From Oscillospiraceae bacterium (GTDB lineage: Bacteria; Bacillota; Clostridia; Oscillospirales; CAG-272), in contig SVQZ01000026.1 of NCBI GenBank assembly GCA_015065105.1, forward strand, positions 1-35,031: 35,031 bases of DNA, in the 5' to 3' direction. A program made the position numbers and the translations under genes. Position 1 is the stretch's first letter. Each line of letters opens with the position of its first letter. Under the pieces are notes generated by a model. It was not told the DNA's origin. It did no database searches and saw only the letters and a list, made by a program, of their open reading frames with translations. Below are positions 15,246 to 23,156 of this stretch, piece after piece.

Positions 15246-15863
15246 ATGGAATTTAACGAAAAACTGCAGGAATTAAGGAAAAGCAGAGGCTTAACTCAGG
15301 AGGAGCTGGCAGAGGCGCTTTTTGTTTCAAGAACTGCAGTTTCAAAATGGGAATCGGGCAGAGGGTATCCAAGCATTGATTCCTTAAAGGAAATATCAAA
15401 TTATTTTTCTGTTTCTATAGATGACCTTTTGTCAAGTGATAAGCTTATCTCCATAGCCCAAAAGGAAAACAGATCGAATATAAGAAGTTTATGCGATCTT
15501 TGGTTTGGAGCAATAGATCTTTTTTCGGTAATACTTATATTTTTGCCCCTATACCCAAATACTGTTGACGGTTATATATATTCGGTGGATTTTATTTCCT
15601 ATACTCAAACAAGCCGCTTCAACCTTATAGTATGTTGGATCTTATATTCTTTACTTATCCTAATGGGGATAGTTAAAATGCTGTTTGTAAGAACGGATGC
15701 CAAAAAGGGAAGCAAGGTTATTATGGAAGTTTCCTTGGTGCTTAATATTATTCTTGTGGTATATTTAGGGCTAATGAGAGAAAGCTATGCGGTTATATTG
15801 GCATTTTTGCTTTTAGCGGCAAAGACGATTTTGCTTATCAAGAGAATAAAAAACGAAAAATAG
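15246..15863 (+). CDS. XRE regulator with four membrane segments
   Basis: 205 residues. HTH at about 5-62 (SRTAVSKWESG), a linker (SDKLISIAQKENRSNI), then four predicted membrane helices at about 85-200. ATG 15246 lies 2 bp after the PAP2 stop; AAAAGGAG at the end of that gene supplies the ribosome site. Integral-membrane XRE proteins of this type are common in Clostridia; the signal is unknown. Confidence 0.87.
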   Translation: MEFNEKLQELRKSRGLTQEELAEALFVSRTAVSKWESGRGYPSIDSLKEISNYFSVSIDDLLSSDKLISIAQKENRSNIRSLCDLWFGAIDLFSVILIFLPLYPNTVDGYIYSVDFISYTQTSRFNLIVCWILYSLLILMGIVKMLFVRTDAKKGSKVIMEVSLVLNIILVVYLGLMRESYAVILAFLLLAAKTILLIKRIKNEK

Positions 15864-15866
15864 GTG

Positions 15867-15895
15867 TTGGAAAAAGTAAAAGTTTGTGATATAAT
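15867..15895 (+). promoter_or_regulatory. Promoter of nim-like/DUF4432 unit
   Basis: TTGGAA (15867-15872), 17-bp spacer, TATAAT (15890-15895). Confidence 0.78.
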
Positions 15896-15933
15896 GAATT
15901 CATACAAATCTTAAATTCGCTTGTGGAGGACGT

Positions 15934-16431
15934 ATGAAAAAAGGAATTACCCGCAGAGAAAGAGAAGTTACCGATATAAATGAAATAATCGGTATTCTCG
16001 ACAGAGCAAAAATAGTTCACGTTGGTATGATAGACGGTGATATGCCATACGTTGTGCCGATGAACTACGGTTATACAATGGAGGAGGGTAAGCTGACCCT
16101 TTATCTTCACGGAGCAACCGTGGGAAGAAAGCTTGATATATTAAGGGTAAACGCTAAGGTTTTTATCGAGATAGATACCGATATCGTACCCTTTGACGGT
16201 AAGGCTGCCTGCCAGTACGGAACTACATACTCTTCCGTTATGGGTGAGGGTATTGCCGAGCTTATTGAGGAACCCGAGGGCAAAATGGCGGGACTTGGTA
16301 TTCTTATGAAGACTCAGACCGGCAGGGAATTTGAATTTTCAGAAAAAATGGTAACGGGTGTGACGGTTATAAAGATAAACGTTTCTGAATTTACCGCAAA
16401 AAAGCGCCCCATGCCCATGCGTGAAAATTAA
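15934..16431 (+). CDS. NimA-like flavin reductase (pyridoxamine oxidase fold)
   Basis: 165 residues, cytosolic. The start MKKGITRREREVTDINEIIGILDRA is typical of the NimA-like subgroup of the pyridoxamine 5'-phosphate oxidase superfamily. GMIDGDMPYVVPMNYGY forms the split-barrel FMN-binding strands, and LYLHGATVGRKLDIL supplies the HGA...GRK motif. Family members reduce nitroimidazoles or use flavin/heme in other ways; the substrate here is unknown. Ribosome site GGAGG before ATG 15934. It is followed 15 bp later by a DUF4432 gene. Confidence 0.82.
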   Translation: MKKGITRREREVTDINEIIGILDRAKIVHVGMIDGDMPYVVPMNYGYTMEEGKLTLYLHGATVGRKLDILRVNAKVFIEIDTDIVPFDGKAACQYGTTYSSVMGEGIAELIEEPEGKMAGLGILMKTQTGREFEFSEKMVTGVTVIKINVSEFTAKKRPMPMREN

Positions 16432-16446
16432 TTGGAGGAATAAACC

Positions 16447-17499
16447 ATGAAGCTTAATTTACGGAAATACTTTTTTAATACCGAAAAAGCAACCCTCGCG
16501 GAGCACGGCTCCTTTAAAATTGAGGCATTTCGCTATGCTTCGGGGGTGGAAGCATTAAGCGTAGAAAATAAAAAATGCTCCTTTATTTTCACACCCTTTA
16601 AGGGTCAGCAGATATGGCATTTTTGTGTGGAGGGTGAGGAGATCTCCATGCAAACAGAAGTAAAAGAGCCTCAAGATACAATGGTTTATCTGCAGAATTA
16701 CGGTGGTTTTCTCTATCATTGCGGTATAATATCCTTTGGCGCTCCCGATTCCGAGCATCCCCACCACGGTGAGATACCCAATGCTGTATATGACAGTGCC
16801 TATCTTATCTGCGACGAGGACGAGGGCGGAAAATATATCGCTCTCGGCGGAGAACTAAATCATAATACCGCCTTTGTCCGCAAGTATAGGTTCTCTCCCG
16901 AAATAAAGATCTATGAAGATTCCAGCGTTTTCAAGATAAACGTTACTATAGAAAATCTCCGCAGCTATCCCCTTGAATGGAGCTATCTTTGCCATATCAA
17001 TTTCCGTCCCTTTGAGGGCGCTCAGCTTCTTGCAAGTACAAAATATGACAATGACCATATCAAGCTTTACAGAAGTGAAGGCTCACCTGAGCTTATTGAA
17101 TATTTTGATAAGCTGGAAAATGACTTTACCGTAATGAATAAGGTGGATAGATCATCTCAGGTTTACGATCCCGAAATATGCTTTGGTGTAAAGTATATTC
17201 CCGACGAAAATAACCGCGGTTATACCATGCAGTGTACAGACAAGGGTGCTTGCTACGTTTCCCATCCTGCGGATATTCTTACAAACGGTGTGCGCTGGAT
17301 CTCCCGTACAAATAACGAGGATGCCATGGGTATGGTACTGCCTGCAACAGGCGAACACCTCGGCTATGCCAACGCAAAGGAAAAGGGACAGCTTAAGCTT
17401 CTTGAAGCTGACGGAAAAATCTCCTTTACCATTGAGGCAGGGTATATCGGAGCCGATGAGGCTAATGAGGTCAAGGCGAAGATCGAGGGGATAATGTAA
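16447..17499 (+). CDS. DUF4432 family, aldose-1-epimerase-like
   Basis: 350 residues, cytosolic beta-sandwich style sequence. Features of the galactose mutarotase-like superfamily are visible: GIISFGAPDSEHPHHGEIPN (His-rich putative sugar site, about residues 97-116), YLCHINFRPFEGAQL, and a late GYIGADEA end. DUF4432 proteins are thought to act on carbohydrates, with no firm reaction known. It shares the 15867 promoter with the NimA-like gene. Confidence 0.75.
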   Translation: MKLNLRKYFFNTEKATLAEHGSFKIEAFRYASGVEALSVENKKCSFIFTPFKGQQIWHFCVEGEEISMQTEVKEPQDTMVYLQNYGGFLYHCGIISFGAPDSEHPHHGEIPNAVYDSAYLICDEDEGGKYIALGGELNHNTAFVRKYRFSPEIKIYEDSSVFKINVTIENLRSYPLEWSYLCHINFRPFEGAQLLASTKYDNDHIKLYRSEGSPELIEYFDKLENDFTVMNKVDRSSQVYDPEICFGVKYIPDENNRGYTMQCTDKGACYVSHPADILTNGVRWISRTNNEDAMGMVLPATGEHLGYANAKEKGQLKLLEADGKISFTIEAGYIGADEANEVKAKIEGIM

Positions 17500-17565
17500 C
17501 ACTGATAAATGAATCCTAAAATTACTCAATTACAAGTCGGAAAATATCTAAATTTGCGAACTTTA

Positions 17566-17579
17566 GGACTTGCAAGTCC
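17566..17579. promoter_or_regulatory. 14-bp perfect palindrome (candidate operator)
   Basis: GGACTTGCAAGTCC ends 7 bp before the -35 of the ATPase gene. A related half-site, CAAGTCGGAAA (17534-17544), repeats CAAGTCCGAAA (17573-17583) 39 bp away. The sequence is unrelated to the TYAACY dyad. Confidence 0.5.
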
Positions 17580-17586
17580 GAAACTA

Positions 17587-17614
17587 TTGACAAATGGCTT
17601 TTTTTGAGTATAAT
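17587..17614 (+). promoter_or_regulatory. Promoter of DUF4143 ATPase gene
   Basis: TTGACA (17587-17592), 16-bp spacer, TATAAT (17609-17614). Confidence 0.82.
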
Positions 17615-17644
17615 AATTGTCAGATAGCTTTTGGGAGGTATGAA

Positions 17645-18874
17645 ATGAACAAGCTTATAAACCGTCCTGAGTATTTAAATCAGCTTATACAGAACAAAGA
17701 TGTAGATTTAGTGAAAATAGTAACGGGAATAAGAAGATGCGGAAAATCATCCTTGCTTGATCTGTTTCATCAATATCTTGCGGATAATGGTGTTTGTGAA
17801 TCCAATATTGTTCACATGAATCTTGAATCATTACGTTACCGTCATCTTTGTGATTATCTTTCATTTTATGATTATGTCAGCTCTTTGATCTCAAAAGAGG
17901 GTAAGACCTATTTGATCTTTGATGAGCTCCAAGCCGTTGAGCATTGGGAGAAGGCAATTGAATCCTTCCGTATCGATTTTGATGTTGATATTTATATTAC
18001 AGGCTCTAACGCGTATTTGCTTTCGACAGAGTTTTCGACGTTGCTTTCGGGTAGATATGTAGAAATTCGCATGTTACCTCTTTCATATAAAGAGTTTTTG
18101 AGCTTTTATGAATTCGAGTCGGCACTTACACAGGAAGAGAAATTTCAAAGATATCTTAAATTTGGTGGAATGCCCATACTCAGAGAGTATAAATTTAATG
18201 AAGCGAGAAGCAACCAAGCCTTAGAGGGAATCTATTCAACGGTTGTACTGCGTGATATACTTCAACGCAACAACGGAACAGATCAGGCTACACTGCAAAA
18301 AATAGTAATGTTTTTATGCTCAAATATAGGAAGTATTACATCACCGAACAATATTGGAAACATTTTATCTACTGAAGGTGATATTAAAAATGAGAGAGGA
18401 AACAATATTGCCGGCAAAACGGTGGATAAATATATTTCCATGCTACGAAATGCCTTTGTTTTCTATTCGGTCGGTCGTTATGACGTTAAAGGAAAGCAAT
18501 TGCTGAAGACATTAGGCAAAAACTATATTATAGACATGGGCTTCAGGAATATGTTGCTTGGTTACAGAGATGCAGATCGGGGGCATATAATTGAAAACAT
18601 TGTATATCTGGAGTTACTCCGCAGGGATTATCGGGTATATATCGGGAAAATGGGCGAAACGGAGATTGATTTTGTGGCAGAGAAGCCTGATGATAAATTG
18701 TATATACAGGTAACCGAAAGCATGCAATCACCGGAAACCCGCGCAAGAGAATTGAGACCTTTACAAATGATCTCCGATAATTACGAAAAAATCGTCTTGT
18801 CTATGGATAGAAGTTATATCAGCTCTTATGACGGGATCAAGGTATTAAATCTGATAGATTGGCTATTATCTTGA
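17645..18874 (+). CDS. AAA_14/DUF4143 ATPase
   Basis: 409 residues. The Walker A motif GIRRCGKSS is at about residues 28-36, Walker B YLIFDE near 93-98 and a sensor ITGSNAYLLS near 118-127. The C-terminal DUF4143 part ends with a nuclease-fold pattern (EIDFV then LYIQV) reminiscent of PD-(D/E)XK enzymes. These archaeal-type ATPases are frequent in gut anaerobes and of unknown role. The ATG at 17594 lies inside the promoter, so ATG 17645 after GGGAGG is the start. Followed 32 bp later by a methyltransferase. Confidence 0.88.
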   Translation: MNKLINRPEYLNQLIQNKDVDLVKIVTGIRRCGKSSLLDLFHQYLADNGVCESNIVHMNLESLRYRHLCDYLSFYDYVSSLISKEGKTYLIFDELQAVEHWEKAIESFRIDFDVDIYITGSNAYLLSTEFSTLLSGRYVEIRMLPLSYKEFLSFYEFESALTQEEKFQRYLKFGGMPILREYKFNEARSNQALEGIYSTVVLRDILQRNNGTDQATLQKIVMFLCSNIGSITSPNNIGNILSTEGDIKNERGNNIAGKTVDKYISMLRNAFVFYSVGRYDVKGKQLLKTLGKNYIIDMGFRNMLLGYRDADRGHIIENIVYLELLRRDYRVYIGKMGETEIDFVAEKPDDKLYIQVTESMQSPETRARELRPLQMISDNYEKIVLSMDRSYISSYDGIKVLNLIDWLLS

Positions 18875-18906
18875 TATAACCAAGTATTAAAAGCAGGAGC
18901 AAATTC

Positions 18907-19623
18907 ATGGATAATATAATAAAGCAATGGAATAATGCAGCGCAGCAGTATGTTGAATTTCAAGAGAATTCAGAGCATGCCGATATTAATAAACAAGTTG
19001 TAAAAACACGGTTCAAAGATCTTCAAGGAAAAAAGGTTTTGGATCTTGGCTGTGGCTACGGATATTATACCGATTATTTTAACTCTATTGGTGCCAATGC
19101 GGTAGGTGTTGACGTTTCGGATGAGATGATAGGGCTTGCACGTAAACGATATTCTCGTTGTGAATTTTGGGTGTCTGATATAACAAAGAAGCTCCCTTTT
19201 GAAAAGGAGAGCTTTGATATGGTCTTTTGTAATCAGGTGCTTATGGATGTAGAGGATATTGAAGGGGTGTTGTGTGAATGTAATCGGGTATTAAAGGACT
19301 CGGGAATTCTTTATTATTCGATAGTTCACCCGGCTTTTTATGACGGCATTTGGCTAAAGGATAAAAATGGCTTTAAGTATGCAAAAGCAATCGGTAAATA
19401 TATTAATTCTTATTCTTTTGCAAATGATTTTTGGGGCGAAACAATGCATTTTCACCGTCCGTTATCCTATTATTTGAATATGGCTGCAAGCTGTGGCTTT
19501 TGCTTACAGCACATAGAAGAGCCTATCTGTTATGACGGTATTACCAAAACCGACGAAATTCCACTGTTTTTCTTTACGGAGTATATAAAAGACGGCAAGT
19601 TGCCGCATCCAAGCTCGCCTTGA
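18907..19623 (+). CDS. Class I SAM-dependent methyltransferase
   Basis: 238 residues. The SAM-binding motif I is VLDLGCGYGYYTDYF (about residues 44-58). It is followed by VGVDVSDEMIGLARKRY (acidic residue binding the ribose), then SFDMVFCNQVLMDVED and the late CNRVLKDSGILYYSI. Small-molecule (UbiE/Methyltransf_11-like) type; the substrate is unknown. AGCAGGAG precedes ATG 18907. Probably co-transcribed with the ATPase. Confidence 0.88.
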   Translation: MDNIIKQWNNAAQQYVEFQENSEHADINKQVVKTRFKDLQGKKVLDLGCGYGYYTDYFNSIGANAVGVDVSDEMIGLARKRYSRCEFWVSDITKKLPFEKESFDMVFCNQVLMDVEDIEGVLCECNRVLKDSGILYYSIVHPAFYDGIWLKDKNGFKYAKAIGKYINSYSFANDFWGETMHFHRPLSYYLNMAASCGFCLQHIEEPICYDGITKTDEIPLFFFTEYIKDGKLPHPSSP

Positions 19624-19691
19624 ACCGAGTAGAGAAGCTTTTTTCTTGCACGAGGTGGAGCAATTTTATATACATTATAAGAGATTATAAC

Positions 19692-19706
19692 TCAACCGCC
19701 GATTGA
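19692..19706. promoter_or_regulatory. Dyad TCAACC-GCC-GATTGA (candidate operator)
   Basis: One mismatch to TYAACY-N3-RGTTRA. The centre at 19699 is 53 bp upstream of the -10 box of the next XRE gene. It overlaps the left arm of the terminator at 19694-19727. Confidence 0.5.
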
Positions 19707-19727
19707 TTTTTTATCAATACGGCGGTT
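19694..19727 (+). terminator. Terminator hairpin
   Basis: AACCGCCG (19694-19701) pairs with CGGCGGTT (19720-19727) around ATTGAT/ATCAAT. It ends the ATPase/methyltransferase unit and abuts the next -35. Confidence 0.65.
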
Positions 19728-19728
19728 A

Positions 19729-19757
19729 TTGATTTTCCTTTCTGAGGTGTTTATAAT
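19729..19757 (+). promoter_or_regulatory. Promoter of XRE gene 19787
   Basis: TTGATT (19729-19734), 17-bp spacer, TATAAT (19752-19757). Confidence 0.8.
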
Positions 19758-19786
19758 TTAATTATAAGAATGAAGGAGGAGATATC

Positions 19787-20602
19787 ATGATAAAATTAGG
19801 CGAAAAGATAAAAGCATTAAGACATGAAAAGGGAATATCTCAAGAGGTGCTTGCCAATAACCTTGGATTGTCAGCGCAGGCTGTTTCAAAATGGGAGCAG
19901 GGAGTTACATTGCCGGATGTTGCAATGATTCCCTCTATTGCTTCCTACTTTGGTGTATCCACCGATGAGCTTTTTGGCTTTAATCTTTTTAAGATAGAAG
20001 GGGAGGTTAAGAAGATATGTGATGAAGCGTATAAATTCCGTTTTTCTGATCGCAAAGCATCGGGGAAAATTTTGCGCGAGGGACTTAAAAGATTTCCCGG
20101 TAATGAAGTAATATTAAATAACCTCTTATATGTACTCTCCCCCGAGGAAGATAAGGAAGAATATTTTGAAATATGCAACGCATTGAGTTCTTCAAAGGAC
20201 GATGAAACAAGATTTGACGCAATTCGTATGATGGCTATCGGATATCACCGTATAGATGAATTTGGACTTGCAAAGGCGGCTATCGACAAGCTTCCCGAAA
20301 TATATTTTACCAAGCTTGAGCTTCAGGCATGGATGCTGAAAGGGGAAGAAAGGTACAGAGCAGCGTCTCTTCAAAAGAATCTGTCTGCCGAGACTCTTGT
20401 TGATATGCTGTGTTTCCTTGGAGATCATTACGCCGAAAACGGAGAAAAAGAAAAGGCGAAGATACAATATAATATTGCTCTTCGCGTGATAAATGCCTTT
20501 CGTGATGATTTCTGCGACAGTAATTATTTTAAATGTTCCCTTTATGAAGGATTGTATGATTGTATTGCTCGAATTGAAGGAAAAATAACAAATTTAGAAT
20601 AA
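19787..20602 (+). CDS. XRE regulator with TPR-like C-terminus
   Basis: 271 residues. HTH at about 5-62 (SAQAVSKWEQG). The helical C-terminus has repeat-like pairs (REGLKRFPGNEVILNNLLYV; GDHYAENGEKEKAKIQYNIA). It is closest in layout to the minus-strand XRE protein at 7096 (both have the GLKRFP segment). ATG 19787 follows AAGGAGGAG. Downstream lies the repeat cluster, with no clear terminator. Confidence 0.87.
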   Translation: MIKLGEKIKALRHEKGISQEVLANNLGLSAQAVSKWEQGVTLPDVAMIPSIASYFGVSTDELFGFNLFKIEGEVKKICDEAYKFRFSDRKASGKILREGLKRFPGNEVILNNLLYVLSPEEDKEEYFEICNALSSSKDDETRFDAIRMMAIGYHRIDEFGLAKAAIDKLPEIYFTKLELQAWMLKGEERYRAASLQKNLSAETLVDMLCFLGDHYAENGEKEKAKIQYNIALRVINAFRDDFCDSNYFKCSLYEGLYDCIARIEGKITNLE

Positions 20603-20645
20603 ATTTTTTATGGATGTTCAAATTTTAGGCGGGGGCGGGCAAGAA

Positions 20646-20686
20646 TCGGGCTTAAAGCTTGCGAAAATCATTTCTTCACTGCCCGA
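20646..20686 (-). repeat. 41-nt TCGGGC/GCCCGA element, copy 3
   Basis: Exactly 41 nt, inverted relative to copies 1 and 2. It is followed by the hairpin GCGGGT-AGC-ACCCGC (20700-20714), which more likely belongs to a truncated copy starting TCGGGC at 20724. Confidence 0.8.
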
Positions 20687-20762
20687 AGGCAGGATTTCAG
20701 CGGGTAGCACCCGCAGACAAGAATCGGGCTTGGAGGCAGGATTTCACCCTGCACCCTGTGTA

Positions 20763-20803
20763 TCGGGTTCAAAGTTAGCGATTATTGTTTTTTCAATGCC
20801 CGA
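20763..20803 (-). repeat. 41-nt TCGGGC/GCCCGA element, copy 4
   Basis: 41 nt with one changed end base on the plus strand (TCGGGT). Its companion hairpin is GCAGG (20736-20740) with CCTGC (20748-20752). The segment 20735-20756, up to the ACCC after this hairpin, is found inverted and identical at 21214-21235. Confidence 0.8.
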
Positions 20804-20833
20804 GGTGAAGTTTATTTCAAATTTTAGTTTGAA

Positions 20834-20896
20834 GGGGTGACCCCGCGGGCAAGAATCGGGCTTGAAGTTTGCGAAAATCGTTTCTTCAGTGCCCGA
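20834..20896 (-). repeat. 41-nt TCGGGC/GCCCGA element, copy 5, with companion hairpin
   Basis: Core 20856-20896 (41 nt) is close to the apparent family consensus. The companion hairpin GGGG-TGT/TGA-CCCC type stem lies at 20834-20844. Confidence 0.8.
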
Positions 20897-21043
20897 GGTG
20901 GAGTTGATTTCAAATTTGGAGTTTATCTCTTTAAATTAAGTATATATAAGCATTTTTATTAATGGGACGTCGAGGCAACCTCCCCTACGGGTTTGTGAGT
21001 TCTCATCGCTCATTTTAAGACATATCGTTTTGTTATATCTCCC

Positions 21044-21245
21044 CGATAAATTGCAATTTATCGCACACTTCACTTCGGGCACTGAAGAACCGATTTCATC
21101 AAACTTCATACCCGATACACCGCTGCGGGTCGGACCCGCAAATTGCAATTTATCGTTCACTTTATTTCGGGCAAGAAACGAAGAATTAAATCAAACTCCA
21201 AGCCCGAAGCTTACGGGTGCAGGGTGAAATCCTGCCAATTTATCG
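21044..21245. repeat. About 91-bp tandem repeat array
   Basis: CAATTTATCG begins at 21054, 21146 and 21236, giving periods of 92 and 90 bp. Each unit has a 41-nt core (21075-21115 and 21167-21207) and then a hairpin (TGCGGGT-CGG-ACCCGCA at 21124-21140; GCAGG with CCTGC at 21219-21235). The left border is a perfect 20-bp palindrome at 21044-21063 (CGATAAATTG and its inverse). The third CAATTTATCG overlaps the stop codon of the DUF4317 gene. Confidence 0.8.
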
Positions 21246-22367
21246 GTCCGTTATCTTAATGTTCACTCCGTTTACGGTAACGTCATCCTCGGCGCGGATC
21301 ATTATGTACTTTGTTCCGTTGATGACTTCGGTTTTGATAAGGTAGGGCCTTTCGGGGTTGACATTGATCACAACGTCGGGGGTTTTGACCTCAAGCTTTT
21401 TGGTGTTTATAATATTTTTAGGCGGAATTTCCGCATATTTGCCGAAGCTTTCGTCAAATCTTTCGTCGAATGCTGTGATCTTTTCCTCTGCAACACCGCA
21501 GTCGCTGAGAACGCTTTTGACGTGGGATTTGGAGATCATAAGGGGCTCGGGCTCTTTTGCCGCCTTGTGGTCCTCCATCATTGTGCATATTCTTTCGTGA
21601 ACTGCACAAACGACCTCCATATCGCATTCCTCAGCTATGGTTTTACCGAGAATACTGTCAAAGGTCTCTTTCTGTATGCCTGCGGGCATGGGAACCTCGC
21701 TTTTAAACAGCTTATCTATAAACTCCTGCTGAGAGTTATAGGTGTCCTTGGTGTAAAGCAGGGCACCGTATATGTTCGCGGTTCTGTCATCAAAGGCGGG
21801 GAACATGAAGCCCAGCTCGGGTGATGCAATAACCGAGCTTGCGCCGATAGAGTGAAATTCGTTTGCATAGAAGCTAAGCGCAGGCTTTGTTAATTTAATG
21901 GGGCAGACAGAACATAGAAAATATGAGAAAACGGTAGCGGAATCCTCGTTCTTTTTACCGTCGCTTCCGTAAGCGAAAACATCGTAGCGGTCACTTGCAA
22001 GAAGAATAAGATAGCTTCCCTCGATTTGAATAGATTCAATTATTTTCTTATAAAGCTCGTTTGCAGCCTCGTCGTTTTCAAGTGAGCTTGAACGAAGCTC
22101 GGAAAGGAGCTTGTGTTCTTCTCCTGCCAGAACCTGTTGGGTGGAAAAATCAATATCTATAAGATTCCTTCCGTGTGCTCCGGAAAGGGTCTTTTTTATT
22201 ATGGAGAGAAGCTCTTCGCTTTCTCTTTCGCTGAGCAGACCTAAAGTAGAATTAAAGGTTGACAGTATTTCGCCTGTCTCGGAAACAAGAGCGCCTCGTA
22301 TTCTGTTTATACTTGTTTTGTCGGGTGTTATTCTTCGGCGAAGCTCGCCTATCTCTTTTTCGTTCAT
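21240..22367 (-). CDS. DUF4317 family protein
   Basis: 375 residues, cytosolic. The start MNEKEIGELRRRITPDKTSI, the GCYVS-like GALVSETGEIL segment and the GMVLDTD-like middle match the DUF4317 family of Clostridia as I remember it. Function is unknown for the family. ATG (complement 22365-22367) follows GGAGGT. The last codons and stop (TAA at complement 21240-21242) coincide with the end of the repeat array, so the repeat supplies the stop codon. Confidence 0.8.
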   Translation of the reverse strand: MNEKEIGELRRRITPDKTSINRIRGALVSETGEILSTFNSTLGLLSERESEELLSIIKKTLSGAHGRNLIDIDFSTQQVLAGEEHKLLSELRSSSLENDEAANELYKKIIESIQIEGSYLILLASDRYDVFAYGSDGKKNEDSATVFSYFLCSVCPIKLTKPALSFYANEFHSIGASSVIASPELGFMFPAFDDRTANIYGALLYTKDTYNSQQEFIDKLFKSEVPMPAGIQKETFDSILGKTIAEECDMEVVCAVHERICTMMEDHKAAKEPEPLMISKSHVKSVLSDCGVAEEKITAFDERFDESFGKYAEIPPKNIINTKKLEVKTPDVVINVNPERPYLIKTEVINGTKYIMIRAEDDVTVNGVNIKITDR

Positions 22368-22394
22368 TTTGCACCTCCGATTATATATGAGTAT

Positions 22395-22423
22395 ATTTTA
22401 TCAGCTTCAGAGTGATTTTACAA
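22395..22423 (-). promoter_or_regulatory. Promoter of DUF4317 gene
   Basis: On the minus strand, TTGTAA (complement 22418-22423), 17-bp spacer, TAAAAT (complement 22395-22400). Confidence 0.7.
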
Positions 22424-22514
22424 CAGTTTTTTGAAAATAGTTTTATATATGCACAACTGACGTTTGGATCCTTATCAATAAAATATACCCGTTTTATATT
22501 AACTGCAATATATG

Positions 22515-22543
22515 TTGTGTTATGTAAATATTTGTGCTATAAT
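22515..22543 (+). promoter_or_regulatory. Promoter of 22578 unit
   Basis: TTGTGT (22515-22520), 17-bp spacer, extended -10 TGC-TATAAT (22535-22543). Confidence 0.75.
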
Positions 22544-22577
22544 TTATATATAAAAATTTTTGAAAGAGGATAAAACT

Positions 22578-23156
22578 ATGTCAAAAAGAATTCCGAAAAA
22601 AGCACTTAAAGAAATACATAATACTATAAAATATATTTGGGAATATGATATACCGAATGATTATGAAAAAGGTTATCTTTTGAAAGAAGATACTTTCAAA
22701 AATTCTTTGTATTTTCATTTGAGAACAAGGCTCGGTTCGTTGCTTGAAAAATATAATATTATGATATATACCGAATTCGATACCGATAGATTTCGTGGTA
22801 AAAAACAAAAACGAAGAGCGGATATGATATTGGCACAGGTGGATTTTGAGAAAGCCTATTTTTTAGGTGATTGTATTACCCGATATATCGCGGTTTTTGA
22901 ATTGAAAAACAAGGGTGATCATACAAAAGCTGCGGAGGATATTTACAAAGATTATGAAAAAACAAAGGAATATATCCAGAATTACGATTTAGGCGAGAAT
23001 TGTCATTATTACATTGCGGCAATTTGGGAATGCCGAGCCGATTCAAAATGGTGGGTTGATAAAGACGTTAAATGGGCGAAGGGTAAGTTGACAGAATTAA
23101 ATGCCGATTATGATTCAAAGGAAAAAATGAGATTTTATATAAAGGAGCATAAGTGA
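22578..23156 (+). CDS. Possible PD-(D/E)XK nuclease-like protein
   Basis: 192 residues from ATG 22578 (AAAGAGGAT upstream; the in-frame TTG 22560 is less likely). The pattern IYTEF ... RRADMIL ... YIAVFELKNK (about residues 62-113) fits the E, D and ExK positions of a restriction-type nuclease core. The rest (YDLGENCHYYIAAIWE) could continue the sheet. No partner methylase is present. The stop overlaps the GTG start of the DUF3267 gene by 3 nt, so the two are translationally coupled. I do not recognise a named family. Confidence 0.5.
   Translation: MSKRIPKKALKEIHNTIKYIWEYDIPNDYEKGYLLKEDTFKNSLYFHLRTRLGSLLEKYNIMIYTEFDTDRFRGKKQKRRADMILAQVDFEKAYFLGDCITRYIAVFELKNKGDHTKAAEDIYKDYEKTKEYIQNYDLGENCHYYIAAIWECRADSKWWVDKDVKWAKGKLTELNADYDSKEKMRFYIKEHK

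Larger units (their letters stand above)
20603..21239. other. Non-coding repeat cluster
   Basis: No gene with a ribosome site or recognisable product is seen in this 637-bp stretch. It holds five full copies of the 41-nt element plus one truncated copy, in two opposite-facing groups (20646-20896 reverse, 21075-21207 forward). The stretch 20940-21040 between them is AT-rich with no clear feature. The layout makes the whole region a large imperfect inverted repeat. Confidence 0.75.

Noticed and set aside
20610-21227. Open frames inside the repeat cluster
   Set aside because: They consist wholly of the repeat units, have no ribosome sites and differ in frame between copies.
20603-21245. CRISPR array
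   Set aside because: Repeats are in both orientations, spacers are not of uniform size, units differ in sequence, and no cas gene is present.
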